From Cristatella mucedo (lineage: Eukaryota; Bryozoa; Phylactolaemata; Cristatellidae), in NCBI GenBank assembly GCA_009760855.2, contig WPIO01000061.1, positions 494,001 to 558,000 on the forward strand: a DNA stretch of 64,000 bases, in the 5' to 3' direction. How positions within the stretch are numbered: position 1 is the stretch's first letter; each line of letters begins with the position of its first letter. Positions 45,746 to 55,794 of this stretch are shown here, piece by piece. Below the pieces are notes generated by a model. That model made no database searches, had not been told where the DNA came from, and was given only the letters and a program-made list of their open reading frames with translations. Position numbers and translations under genes: made by a program.

Positions 45746-46007
45746 CGGAGGGCTTCGCACGAAAGGACAGGTTTTTCATGTGGTGGCAAAATTATTGCAC
45801 ACTTTCCTACCGATCACTGGTTGTGGGTGTAGATACAAAAAGTGGAGAACCTGCGGAAATGACTGGAATTCGCCGGTCGATGCTAGCATCATAGAAATCG
45901 TGGAGAACGTGGTGCATCGCCCCATTATAGCTGAGAAACCCACTACTGGTGCTTGGTCAGTACCGCCTACAACTACCGAGACTCTGGTGCAACACTAGTA
46001 TGTGAGC

Positions 46008-46178
46008 CACGATGGCACACTAGGTAAGGCGGTTGCTTTCACGACCTCGGGACCGAGGTCGTGGGTTCGATTCATGCGGTTTGCGATCCTTTATCGCCAC
46101 CGCAAGCGGTGGGGACAGCCGTAAAGGCTCTTCTGTTGCTATAAAAAAGAGGCTGTTTAATCAGCTAGGATTTATATA
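46008..46178 (+). mobile_element. SINE-1 copy inside Gypsy RNase H
   Basis: CACTAGGTAAGGCGGTTGCT, box B GGGTTCGATTCAT, body GGGGACAGCCGTAAAGGCTC, tail GAGGCTGTTTAATCAGC. It lies within a 298-bp block flanked by TAGCATC (45884-45890 and 46189-46195). Confidence 0.75.
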
Positions 46179-47514
46179 TTTATTTTAGTAGCATCGCCGT
46201 GAGTGTATGCCTAGAAATCGGCGGTAGCATCGTAGAGGACGTGTCGTGGGTGCGAAAGGCTGAGGACTCCATGCATATTAACTTGACAGTGATGGAGTCG
46301 GTGCTGAAAGACGTCGACCTGTATATAGCATTAGACCTTAATTCTATTGTCTTCGAAATCAACTCCCCAATAGTATTCGGCTTACTCCGGTCTCTGTGCT
46401 CGGGCGACAAGCCGGGATACGGTATAAGATGGGTTGGGGAAACGTTAAAACGTCAGCGCCTGAGCCTGCTTGACGACACGATTCAAGAATGTGGTTTGGA
46501 TGTCTCTGATCGTCTTGTTCCGCGGAGCTTTTATAAAGCGGATCGCCTAACTAGCATGCCTCAGCATTGGTTGAAACTTAACCACATCGATGAGCAGCCC
46601 CAGGCAAGGTTGACAGAGCTCGGTGTCGCCACCATGACAGCTGACAACCGAAGCGGTAGAATAATTTACCTCCGAGCCTTCCATTCTAAGCGCCACCTCG
46701 GCATTAACGGAACTCAAAGCCTTGCTTAACCAAGTTTTCAAAGGCCACTATCACCCGAAGTAAGGTGCAATCGTGCTTTCGCTGCAGGCCGGTTGACCAA
46801 GGACCCGAGTCGGGAGCCATGGCCGCCTTTCCGTGTCGAGCAATTGGCACAGGTTAGCGTTCGAGGCCACGCATTTTCGTGTCGAGCAGTGCCTGACCAC
46901 AGTGGACTGTGGGCCGATTAAGTTCGAATTCTGGCGGCTACTGCATAATGAAGGCGCTACAGCGCTGATGAAAAAGCCGAATTGAATGTTCAGTCCCGCC
47001 CCGGCCTCCTTCGCTAGACGACGCTGTCTTTAAATCGCAGATGTTAGTTCGGCTGTTCCAGCTCTGTCTGACGCGTGAATATGCATTTTTGCTGCGTCAA
47101 TCGCACCTCGGGGAAAGCGATCGTTAAGTGGTATCGCCGCACTAGTAAGAGCGTGGCAGCGTGAAGCTGCGTAAATGTTCTTGGTATGGTCTTCAGGTAC
47201 AATCTGGTTCCCACTAGCCAGAGCGAGGGCACGTCTGCTCCAAGCCACCAGCTTCACAAGTTCCTGCGGCAAAGTCGCTGGTTCGCTACGAGAATGACGT
47301 GCTAGCTGGTCCGGTGGCGGACGAACACTCACTCGGGCAGTGAGTGTTCGTGAAGTCCCCCTCACGGCGACCCGCCGGTTCCAAGGCTGTGTGACTGGCG
47401 GCGGGCTGGGAGTGGGGATTGAAATAGACGGCGTGTGCGCCGATACGTTGCAGATGTGCTAGCTGTTCCGGAGGTAGCAGCTAGTCCAGATGGATCAGTT
47501 CATACAGCTGCCAT

Positions 47515-48112
47515 GACCTCGCAGTTGCCACATCACACCACTTCTCGTCGACCTGCACTGGCTACCAGTCAAGCAACGGATTGACTTCAAGGTTTGGTCG
47601 CTCACTTTTAGGTCCCTTCATTATATGGCTCCAGCCTATCTCTCCGACATACTCCCCCATCAGGCCAAGCATCGTACCACCCACCCGCTTTTCGGAATCC
47701 AACAGTCTAGAAATACCTCGTACAAACCTTAAATCCTTTGGAGACCGTGCATTTAGTTCGTATGCTCCCAAAGCCTGGCACTCACTCCCGACTTGCGTCA
47801 GAACATCCCCTGACTTGACCACATTTAAAAGGAACTTAAAAACACACCTATTTAGGACAGCATTTAGTGGGTCCCTGTGATTCGTCCTTCACGTGCTTAT
47901 GCGTGCTGACACTGTGCATGCTGCCACTAACCACATTTGCATGCTGACCATGTGCATGTCACCCCTAACCATGTTATTCATGTTGTTTATCGAGCATAAT
48001 ATTACTCACCATTCAATTGCATTTTCTTTTGCAGCAAATGTAAAGCGCCTAGAAAGAGATGGAGTTCTCTGAGGGCGCTTTATCAAGTGCATTATTATTA
48101 TTATTATGATTT
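47515..48112 (+). mobile_element. LINE A 3' part
   Basis: From CGCAGTTGCCACATCACACC (CHITPLL equivalent) through the C-terminal motif ([17 protein letters not shown]) and 3' UTR to the ATT tail. Confidence 0.85.
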
Positions 48113-48734
48113 TTATTATAGGCTATCGCGAGGCTTTCTGCGATTTCTTATACGGGGATTTCCGCATTGTAGATTACATCTTTTACTGCGTGAGAATGCT
48201 GGCACAAACATAAAAATCTGCACCCAGACGATGCCGACAACGCCAGTCTCCTCACTGATGCATGAAACTCGAAACTCAGAGTGCTCTAAACAAGCATGCT
48301 CCCCTAAATTCTGTCCGCGTATGAAGTCATACATATTCCTCTTTTCATTTCCAAAAAAACTTCAAAAGATGAGCCGTCTAAAATATGGGCTTGAACGCCG
48401 CATTAAGAAGTCTTCGTCTAAAGAAGATCAAGAAAGTTTAATTAACAAATCTATGTTGACAAATTACAAATCTATGTTGACAGCCGGAACTTTGAAAAGC
48501 TGTGCTTCTTTTTCCACCTGAGTGCCTGCCACTGAGACCCGTGACAAATTTACAAGAATTTATCTTTACAAAATGTGGATTGTGCCTTGTTCATTCAAAA
48601 AATTGCAAATAGTCATGCCTCTATAATGCCACGTCAGACTAAAGCAAGTGGTGACTACCTACCACCGTTCGCTTGCATTCGCCTGCTTACGCTGTGCCTG
48701 CTCCTTTCGGATGTTACCAACAATCAAAAGGTTG

Positions 48735-48815
48735 TGCTTTCTATACAGCATCTGTAAAGTGCTAGAAAGAGATTCAGTTATCTGAGGGCGCTATGCAAAT
48801 GTTTTATTATTAATA
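48735..48815 (+). mobile_element. LINE A-type 3' tail
   Basis: CTGTAAAGTGCTAGAAAGAG, then TTATCTGAGGGCGCTATG and an ATT tail. Confidence 0.55.
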
Positions 48816-49065
48816 ACTCTTAAGAAATGTTTCGAGGTTTCAGCATAAGAGTAGAGAACTTAATTAGGTCTCATGAAAAGAGCTAGATTCCTGAAGACCC
48901 TAAGCCTCCCATTCTCCGGTGTTCACAAGCGGACAACCTAAAACCAGCCACCACTCAGGTTTTAATGCTTCTTTGTATAAAGGTGTTGTTCTCAATTCTT
49001 TTAAATTAGCTATCGTTCGACCAATAATTATAAGCCTGGATTTCATTCATAAGTTAGACTTAGAG

Positions 49066-49208
49066 ATAGAGTGCTCACTCTTCACGACCCAGGTCGTGGG
49101 TTTTAGTCCGGCAGTGGGCGATTCTGTATCGCCCACTGAGAGCGGTGGCGATAGCCGTGAAGGGTCTTCAGCCGTGATATAAACGAGGCTGTTAAATCAG
49201 CCAAACAT
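49066..49208 (+). mobile_element. SINE-1 copy
   Basis: GTGCTCACTCTTCACGACCC, box B GTGGGTTTTAGTCC, GCAGTGGGCGATTCTGTAT, and tail GAGGCTGTTAAATCAGCC. Confidence 0.7.
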
Positions 49209-49259
49209 GTATAAGTCCTAGCAAACTATTACCCAATCACCTTTTTTTTGCCCCGCATT

Positions 49260-50590
49260 CTCAAAAAGAGTTTCACTAAGCTTGTAGAGCAAACTGAGAA
49301 GATTGAATGGTCTGTCAAAATTTCAATTGGGTATCGAGAGACACCACTCCACTGAAGCTTCTCTCCTCTGTGGGAATAATGATATTCTACGCAACAACGA
49401 CGATGTTTATGCTCTGACCCTGCTCAAGCTGTGTTTGACACTATTGATCACACTCTCCTATTTCAACGACTGAGAACAACAATTGGTCCAGTGGCGAAGG
49501 CACTGGCGTCGCTTGAATCATCGTACTTCTTCCATCGTGTTCATTCCATGTCGTGTAGTGGTGACTTCGCATCCTTCAGACCTGTCATCTGTAGGGTTCC
49601 AAAGGGTCCGTTTCTCGTTCCTTGCTGTTCTTCATTCATACTAAGCCTCTCAGAAAGGAATTCGAGCCCGTTGGGTCGGCTATTACCAGCTTTATCTATC
49701 ATTAAAGCGATCGGAATCTGCTGCAGTGTGTGATTCATTGAATGCTTACCTTGCAGATTGTAGTTTGGTTCGCACAGCAGAGAAAAGGCCGATCACCAAC
49801 ACCAACAGTTTATTACACGACGCACGGAGCAGAGAGACGCACGACTCCCTTCGCTTCCTTCTTCCACTCGACTCTCTTCTCCTTGACTACGGCTGTGCCC
49901 TGGCCGACCCTGATGACTCAGCCGAGGCGGACCACGGCTGTACACCGGCCGACCCTGATGGTGAATCCAGCATCGGTTCACCAGCGGGTTACAGGCCTGT
50001 GTCCACGCGACATCCCAGGCGGACCACAGCTGTGCACCGGCCCCTAATAGCTGCTCACCAGCGGCTTATCAGAGGAGCAGTACAGGCCTGCATATAACCC
50101 AACTACACAGACATTCGATGTTGAATGTCGGGCAATTTCCTTAAAATAAACGATGATAAAAACTAATCGTCTACCGATAGGCCACCCTAGCGTGCAGCTG
50201 GAGACTAGAAGACTAACTTCGTGCTTCTTATTGGTGATGGTGTAGTGCTAACGTCATAATGTGCTAGGAATTCAAGCGTCCTTTACAAAAACTGCTTGAA
50301 CTTTGAAGGCTCCATTAAGAAGACCGCTTCCACCACTTGCCGTCACGTTCGATCCACGTCTAAGATTATGGACTGTCTACTGATGTGGCTTGATAACAAT
50401 TGTACTACCTCCCCAATTCTTTTTCGACAGGACAACGACTATTCCGTTTTGGCTATGCTGCCATAGCAGAAGTTAAGCCTGTGCAGCTCGCGGTGAATAT
50501 TGCTGCAAGCTCAGAAAATGTAAAGCGCCTTGAAAGAGATTGAGTCCTCTGAAGGTGCTTTATCAAGTGTATTTTTATTATTATTATAAG
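49260..50590 (+). mobile_element. old LINE A-related copy
   Basis: RT traces: AVFDTIDHTLLFQRLRTTIG, and CRVPKGPFLVP in place of [10 protein letters not shown]. It ends with the LINE A hairpin and an ATT tail at 50.52-50.59 kb. A local proline/threonine-rich repeat (AEADHGCTPADPDG type, 49.9-50.05 kb) interrupts it. Confidence 0.55.
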
Positions 50591-50925
50591 GTTAATAATA
50601 ATAATAATAATAATTCACTTCATAAAGCGCCCTCAGAGAACTTAATCTCTCTCTAGGCGCTTTACATTTGCTGTAAAGTGAAATGCAATTGAATGGTAAG
50701 TAAAATCATGCTTGAAAATCAAACGAAATGAATAATATGGTTAGGGGTGACATGCACAGGGTCAGCATGCAAATGTGGTTAGTGGCAGCATGCACAGTGT
50801 CAGCACGCATAAGCACATGAAGGACGAATCACAGGGACCCACTAAATGCTGTCCTAAATAGGTGTGTTTTTAGGTTCCTTTTAAATGTGGTCAGGTCAGG
50901 GGATGTTCTGACGCAGGTAAGACAA
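50591..50925 (-). mobile_element. LINE A 3' end
   Basis: AAT tail and hairpin directly facing the tail of the previous plus-strand copy; ends at GTTCTGACGCAGGT. Confidence 0.85.
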
Positions 50926-51049
50926 ACAATCTAACAGATTCAGCCTCTTCTCTTCTTTGCCGAAGGAGCTGCAACGGCATTCAGTCGGCCAACGGATGCA
51001 GAGCCAGATTTTTTCTCTGACACAAGGTCCGCCACGGTTAGGCTTCCCT

Positions 51050-51135
51050 ATATTGCTTCCTTTTCAGCCAGTCTGAATTGCCTAGAGAGATTTAGATATT
51101 GGAGGGCGCCTTTCAAATGTCTTACTATCGTTATT
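51050..51135 (+). mobile_element. diverged LINE A tail
   Basis: TTGCCTAGAGAGATTTAGAT, then TTGGAGGGCGCC. Terminal hairpin only. Confidence 0.45.
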
Positions 51136-51639
51136 AGCCTTAAACCTAGCTGACGTGCTGCACCTGTTTCAGCCTTCTCAGGTTCTCTATGGACAATAAA
51201 TCAGCTCTTCTACTCTATTTCCTGCTCTTAAAGACCGTTAGCGACAGAAGCTTTAGTTGTGCAGGTCCTGGACAGCTAGATCTTACTTGTACAATCTACT
51301 CTGCTGCTGCTTACCGTGGCACATTCTTTCCAGCTGTCCTGAGCAGCTGATTCCAGTTGATTCCAGACTCACTTCCTCGGCAGCTCAACTGACGCAGCTT
51401 TGCTTCTCACTTTCTCTTGGTTGCGTGTGAAAAGAAGCCAGGGAAGCTATCGGCTAGGTCACCGCAAGGATCACTAGGTAACCAGATAACCCGGGAGAGG
51501 CTAAGTAAGGAGATTGTTGAGAAAAAGAGTCAATCTGTTCACTATTTAACTGTTCAGTGCATGTTTTTCGTTCGCTTTATCCACCAGTTCGGTCATCAGT
51601 CAGCATGTTACGCGGCTTTGGTTTCAGCGTGTATTCGTA

Positions 51640-51930
51640 ACAGGAAATTCAAAATATGGTGGCTTTGGGTGCATTTATAAGAACGGGCAATCATTTTTCA
51701 TTTCGTCAGCGAATGATTGTGATCTCACAGAAAACAAAAGAGGATAGTGCACAAAAGACGAAATTAAATGAGCTTATTCTAAGCTTTATTTATCGGGGCT
51801 TCATGCGTATGCTAGACGTTCAATTTACGCGCCCTCGGCATCATGGAGGCGGCTTAATGTTCAGCCGAAACTTAGTGTCCGATTCAACTTCCAGACACAA
51901 GCAAGAGCAGTGGCGAATATCTGTCTGGGT
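51640..51930 (+). mobile_element. possible L1/Tx1-type RT fragment
   Basis: The open frame reads TKLNELILSFIYRGFMRML and FTRPRHHGGGLMFS. This resembles the LN.LI.SFIW...R.....L..P...GGL segment after the palm of L1-like RTs. Short and unsupported elsewhere. Confidence 0.3.
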
Positions 51931-51999
51931 CCGGACGTTGAAACGTTTTCCATAACTCTGATTGAAGACTAATAGCGAGCTCTAAACTGCACTGCTCGA

Positions 52000-52245
52000 C
52001 CTGTCGGCAGCTTTCGACAGCGTCGATTGTAAGATCCCGCTTGAAAGATTGCTTATAAGCGATTGTACCGATCAGGCCTTTTTTGGTGTATGAATCATAG
52101 TAAGCTAACCTCGGTCAGTTCGCGTCGTGTGACATCATCTATCCCCTCATCTAGAAGATAAGGCAATTTCAGAGTTTCGGTAGCGGGTCGGGAGTAAAGA
52201 GATTTAGTTATCTGAGGGCTCTACACAAATGTATTATTATTATTA
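52000..52245 (+). mobile_element. LINE A-related RT scrap with tail
   Basis: DLSAAFDSVDCKIPLERLLI equivalent at 52.0-52.07 kb, then a hairpin tail TTTAGTTATCTGAGGGCTCT and ATT run at 52.19-52.24 kb. Confidence 0.5.
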
Positions 52246-52504
52246 CAGTGACACCGATCCCTGCTTCTGTAATACCGCCAACTTTCCCAGGTGCTGCTCT
52301 TGATGCAACCGATACATCTTGATGCAAACGATACAGGCGCTGCTTCTCCAATGCCGGTCGCCGGTTTCCCGCTGCCGCCTCTGGCCATGTCGTGCAGCCA
52401 CATCTCCGACAGCCGGATTGTTTGGTGTACTTCAGCATCAGTCTCGGCCCGACGTCAGTCGTCTGCAAGTCATCTAGAAAAACGCAACAGCTTAGAGATC
52501 TAAT

Positions 52505-52680
52505 AATAAAACGCACCATTGGTAGAGCACTCTGAGAGAACTCGATCGCTATACAGGCGATTCACACAGGAGGGACAGGAAGGCCACAGGGTTCGAGCCC
52601 AAGACCTTGGCCTCCAAATGCAAAGGCCTTGACCTCGACCTCCAAAGGCGAGCACATCAACCGCTGGGCCAAACTAGGGC
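52505..52680 (-). mobile_element. SINE-2 copy
   Basis: On minus: TTTGGCCCAGCGGTTGATGT (box A region), TGGGCTCGAACCCTG (box B), then GAATCGCCTGTATAGCGATC and AGTTCTCTCAGAGTGCTCT (LINE-like tail). A short internal duplication is present. Confidence 0.65.
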
Positions 52681-53007
52681 GGAAAAAGCACACTGGGACT
52701 GATACGTTGCTTAGCATAAAAACTCTACGCAGCCCAGCCAATGAAGATAGTCTATCGGGCTGTGAGTATGCACCAGTCGGAAGGGTATACAGCCAATCGG
52801 CATCGGTCGAGAGATCTGCACACAATAACTGGGATGTGCCCTACAAAGCTACTGTGGCAAACTAAAAAAGGATTGGTAGAACCACTAGCAGAATGAGTAC
52901 AGTGCCCAAAATCATGAGGGGATATTTGCAGTACCAGTAAGAAGCAAACGGCCATCTTCTGCTGGGCATGACAGTAATAATTATAAAAATTGTAATAAGA
53001 ATGAGTA

Positions 53008-54192
53008 GGGCTCCGTGCTAGGTCCGGTTCTTTTCACGGTTTATACTCTCCCTCTTGCTGATGCGATTGCCAAGCACAATCTAGGCTTGCACTTCTATGT
53101 GGATGACACTCAGTTGTACCTTTGCTTTGATCCCTCCCAGCCTTCGAGCACCTCAAATTCTCGAAGCTCACTTGCTGCATTCATTGATGACATCCGCACA
53201 TGGATGGCAGCCAATTTTCTAAAACTAAACGATGATAAAACTAACTTACTAGTTATGGGCAAACCCAGTGTGGTTCAGAGAATGGAAAGGCTGACGCTCA
53301 AAATTGGCTCTGCCAGCATATCTCCAGTTGAATCAGCTCGAAATCTAGGTGTCATGTTCCAAAGCGACCTCTCGTTAGACGACCATGTCAGCTCCACAGT
53401 CAAATCCACCTATTTTCAGCAACATAACGTTGCTAAATATCGGGCTTGTTTAGATAAGGATACCACGTCCAAGTTGGTCCATGCATTCGTGACATCTCGT
53501 CTCGACTTCTGCAACTCACTGCTTACTGGCCTACCAGCATGTGTGATCAGGCGATTGCAGCTGGTGCAAAACTCTGCAGCTAGGCTTGTCTGTCGTGAGC
53601 CTCGCAGTTGCCACATTACTCCACTTCTCGCCGACCTGCACTGGCTACCAGTCAAGCAACGGATTGACTTCAAGGTTTTGTCACTCAATTTTAGGTCCCT
53701 TCATTCTATGGCTCCAGCCTATCTCTCAGATATACTACCCCATCAGGCCAAGCATCGTACCACCTGCTTTTCGGAATCCAACAGTCTACAAATACCTCGT
53801 ACAAACCTTAAATCCTTTGGAGACCGTGCCTTTAGTTCGTATGCTCCCAAAGCCTGGAACTCCTTCCCGACCTGCGTCAGAACATCCCCTGACCTGACCA
53901 CATTTAAAAGGAACTTAAAAACACACATATTTAGGACAGCATTTAGTGGGTCCCTGAGATTCGTCCTTGATGTGCTTATGCTTGCTGACACTGTGCATGC
54001 TGCAACTAACCACATTTGCATGCTGACCCTGTGCATGTCACCCCTAACCATATTATTCATTTTGTTTGTTTTTCAAGCATGATTTTACTTACCATTCCAT
54101 TGCATTTCACTTTACAGCAAATGTAAAGCACCTAGAAAGAGATTAAGTTATCTGAGGGCACTTTATCAAGAGCATTATTATTATTGTTATTA
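53008..54192 (+). mobile_element. LINE A copy with the longest intact RT frame
   Basis: An uninterrupted 355-codon frame (53015-54082) from [20 protein letters not shown] through the palm, connection and C-terminal motif ([17 protein letters not shown]). It is followed by the 3' UTR, hairpin and ATT tail. The catalytic box reads YVDD rather than YADD. 5'-truncated: no endonuclease or fingers, so not autonomous. Confidence 0.92.
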
Positions 54193-54194
54193 TT

Positions 54195-54580
54195 TAGGGT
54201 CCCTCCATTGTTTGGCTCCAGCCTACCTATCAGATCTACTCTCCCACCAGGCCAAGCATCGTACCGCCCGCTTTTCGGAAACGAACTGTTTACCTATACC
54301 TCGTACAAACCTCAAATCTTTTTGAGACTGGGCATTTTGTTTAGTGGGTCCCTGTGATTCGTCCTTGATGTGCTTATGTGTGCTGACACTGTGCATGCTG
54401 GCACTAGCCACACTTGCATGATGACCCTGTGCATGTCACCCCTAACCATGTTATTCATGTTGTTTATCAAGCATGATACCACTCACCATTCGATCGTGTT
54501 TCCTTTGCAGCAAATGTAAAGCGCATAGAAAGAGATTGAGTTCTCTGATGGAGTTTTATCAGTTGTATTATTATTATTAA
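54195..54580 (+). mobile_element. LINE A 3' end
   Basis: Restarts at CACCAGGCCAAGCATCGTAC and runs to a second hairpin and ATT tail; has an internal deletion before TTTAGTGGGTCCCTGTGATT. Confidence 0.75.
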
Positions 54581-54589
54581 GAACGGATG

Positions 54590-54915
54590 TGTATGTCACA
54601 CTCAGGGACCTTAATCTCTTTCTAAGCAATTTACATATGCTGTTAGGAAGCATGATCAAGCTATTAGTGGTAACATGCACAATGTCAACAAGCAAAACAT
54701 GGTTAGAGGTGACATGTACAGTGACAACGTGTCAAATATACTTAGTGCATGCATACGCAGTGTCAGTACGCATAAGCACACGAAGGACGAATCGCAAGGA
54801 CTAACTAAATGGTATGGTAGACAGCTGCTTTAAGCCTCTTTTTAAATACCGTCGAGTTAGGGAATGTTGTGTTATCAGTTGGGAGCGAGCTCCAGGCTTT
54901 GGGGGCACACCTGCT
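54590..54915 (-). mobile_element. diverged LINE A 3' end
   Basis: CTCAGGGACCTTAATCTCTT, then TTTACATATGCTG; 3' UTR similar to but clearly older than neighbouring copies. Confidence 0.6.
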
Positions 54916-55144
54916 AATGTTTGCACGAACTTGGGCACCTGAGAAGGCAGTCACAATAACTCGTTACAACTGTGTTATCATCTCGACAGTCACTTGTGGA
55001 ATCTTGAATCTCGATATACAGTGCCGCACGTAGGTCTCTGCAAACTTCTGACCATCAGCCACCCTTTTGGAAAATCAGTCTGCAGTGCATGATGATGGTG
55101 CCTGTTGAGAAGAGGCCCGCATTCCTTTAATGGAATAATATAAT

Positions 55145-55275
55145 ATAATAGTATAATATAATTAATTTGTATAGCACCCATAAAGAATATAAGTCTCTAT
55201 TCAGGCGTTTCACATATGCTACGACCCTCGGCCACACCTTGGTCGAAGCGAGCACCTTTAATCACTGGGCCAATC
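55145..55275 (-). mobile_element. SINE-2 copy
   Basis: On minus: GGCCCAGTGATTAAAGGTGC (box A), ACCAAGGTGTGGCCGAGGGT, then ATATGTGAAACGCCTGAATA and a LINE-like tail. Confidence 0.7.
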
Positions 55276-55279
55276 GAAT

Positions 55280-55738
55280 GAATCGTTTTTTTTCTGCTTC
55301 GCCAACAAAGGCCTACTACTTATCCGTCGGTTGTAAAGGGCTGCAAATAGAGTATCATGGCTTCGCTATCAATGTCTTAAACAATGCTAAGAGTGGCTTA
55401 ATGCATTTTTCCTTGAAAGTCAATACTTCACAGAGTGTCAAAGCTGGAGAGAGTCACCGATCCGAATTACTTAGGGAACCGCTTCGTACCACTTTAAAAT
55501 CTGAGAGCTACGCTGCCTTGAATTTTAGGATGCAGACGTAAGATCACGCAATATCCTAGATAAACGTCTCCAGCCCTCGAGTCGGTCGGCCAACTTAACA
55601 CCAAGCGCTTCTAGCAATGATGCTTAGCATCTACCACCGCCGCCACACCCTGCTAGCCGGAAATTTACTCATTCTTATCTAACTTCCACACCAAAGATCT
55701 TTGTTGATATTCCGGGGTACTCCGCCGTCGTAGCTGCC
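55280..55738 (+). promoter_or_regulatory. ABTB1 upstream region
   Basis: Stretch between a SINE-2 copy and the ABTB1 start codon. It must hold the 5' UTR and probably promoter elements, but I see no clear TATA box or initiator. Confidence 0.3.
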
Positions 55739-55794
55739 ATGGATTTTCACGAGCTGTTCATTTGTTGTAGAAGAGGCGAGATTGAAAACGTGAG
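55739..55794 (+). CDS. ABTB1: ABTB1 coding exon 1
   Basis: MDFHELFICCRRGEIENV plus two bases of an Arg codon. First helix of the ankyrin region. The donor is GTGCGT. Confidence 0.85.

Larger units (their letters stand above)
44880..47010 (+). mobile_element. degenerate Ty3/Gypsy-type pol
   Basis: Retrotransposon polyprotein remnant in pieces. 44.93-45.22 kb: protease-end-like sequence (LGSVRVSIDGADL, ADKDFSATFAYG). 45.26-45.44 kb: start of RT (VVKEWLRSRWLTPYTG, KDKVRPVMDY with stops). The RT core is gone. 45.78-45.89 kb and 46.20-46.57 kb: RNase H (DWNSPVDASI, then VCLEIGGSIVEDVSWVR and INLTVMESVLKDV). 46.66-46.97 kb: integrase start (FHSKRHLGING; VDCGPIKFEFWRL). Stops, frameshifts and SINE insertions show it is inactive. 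Confidence 0.7.

Noticed and set aside
49726-50097. 123-codon frame with ADPDG-type repeats
   Set aside because: Produced by a short local repeat inside an old LINE copy; no start or domain support.
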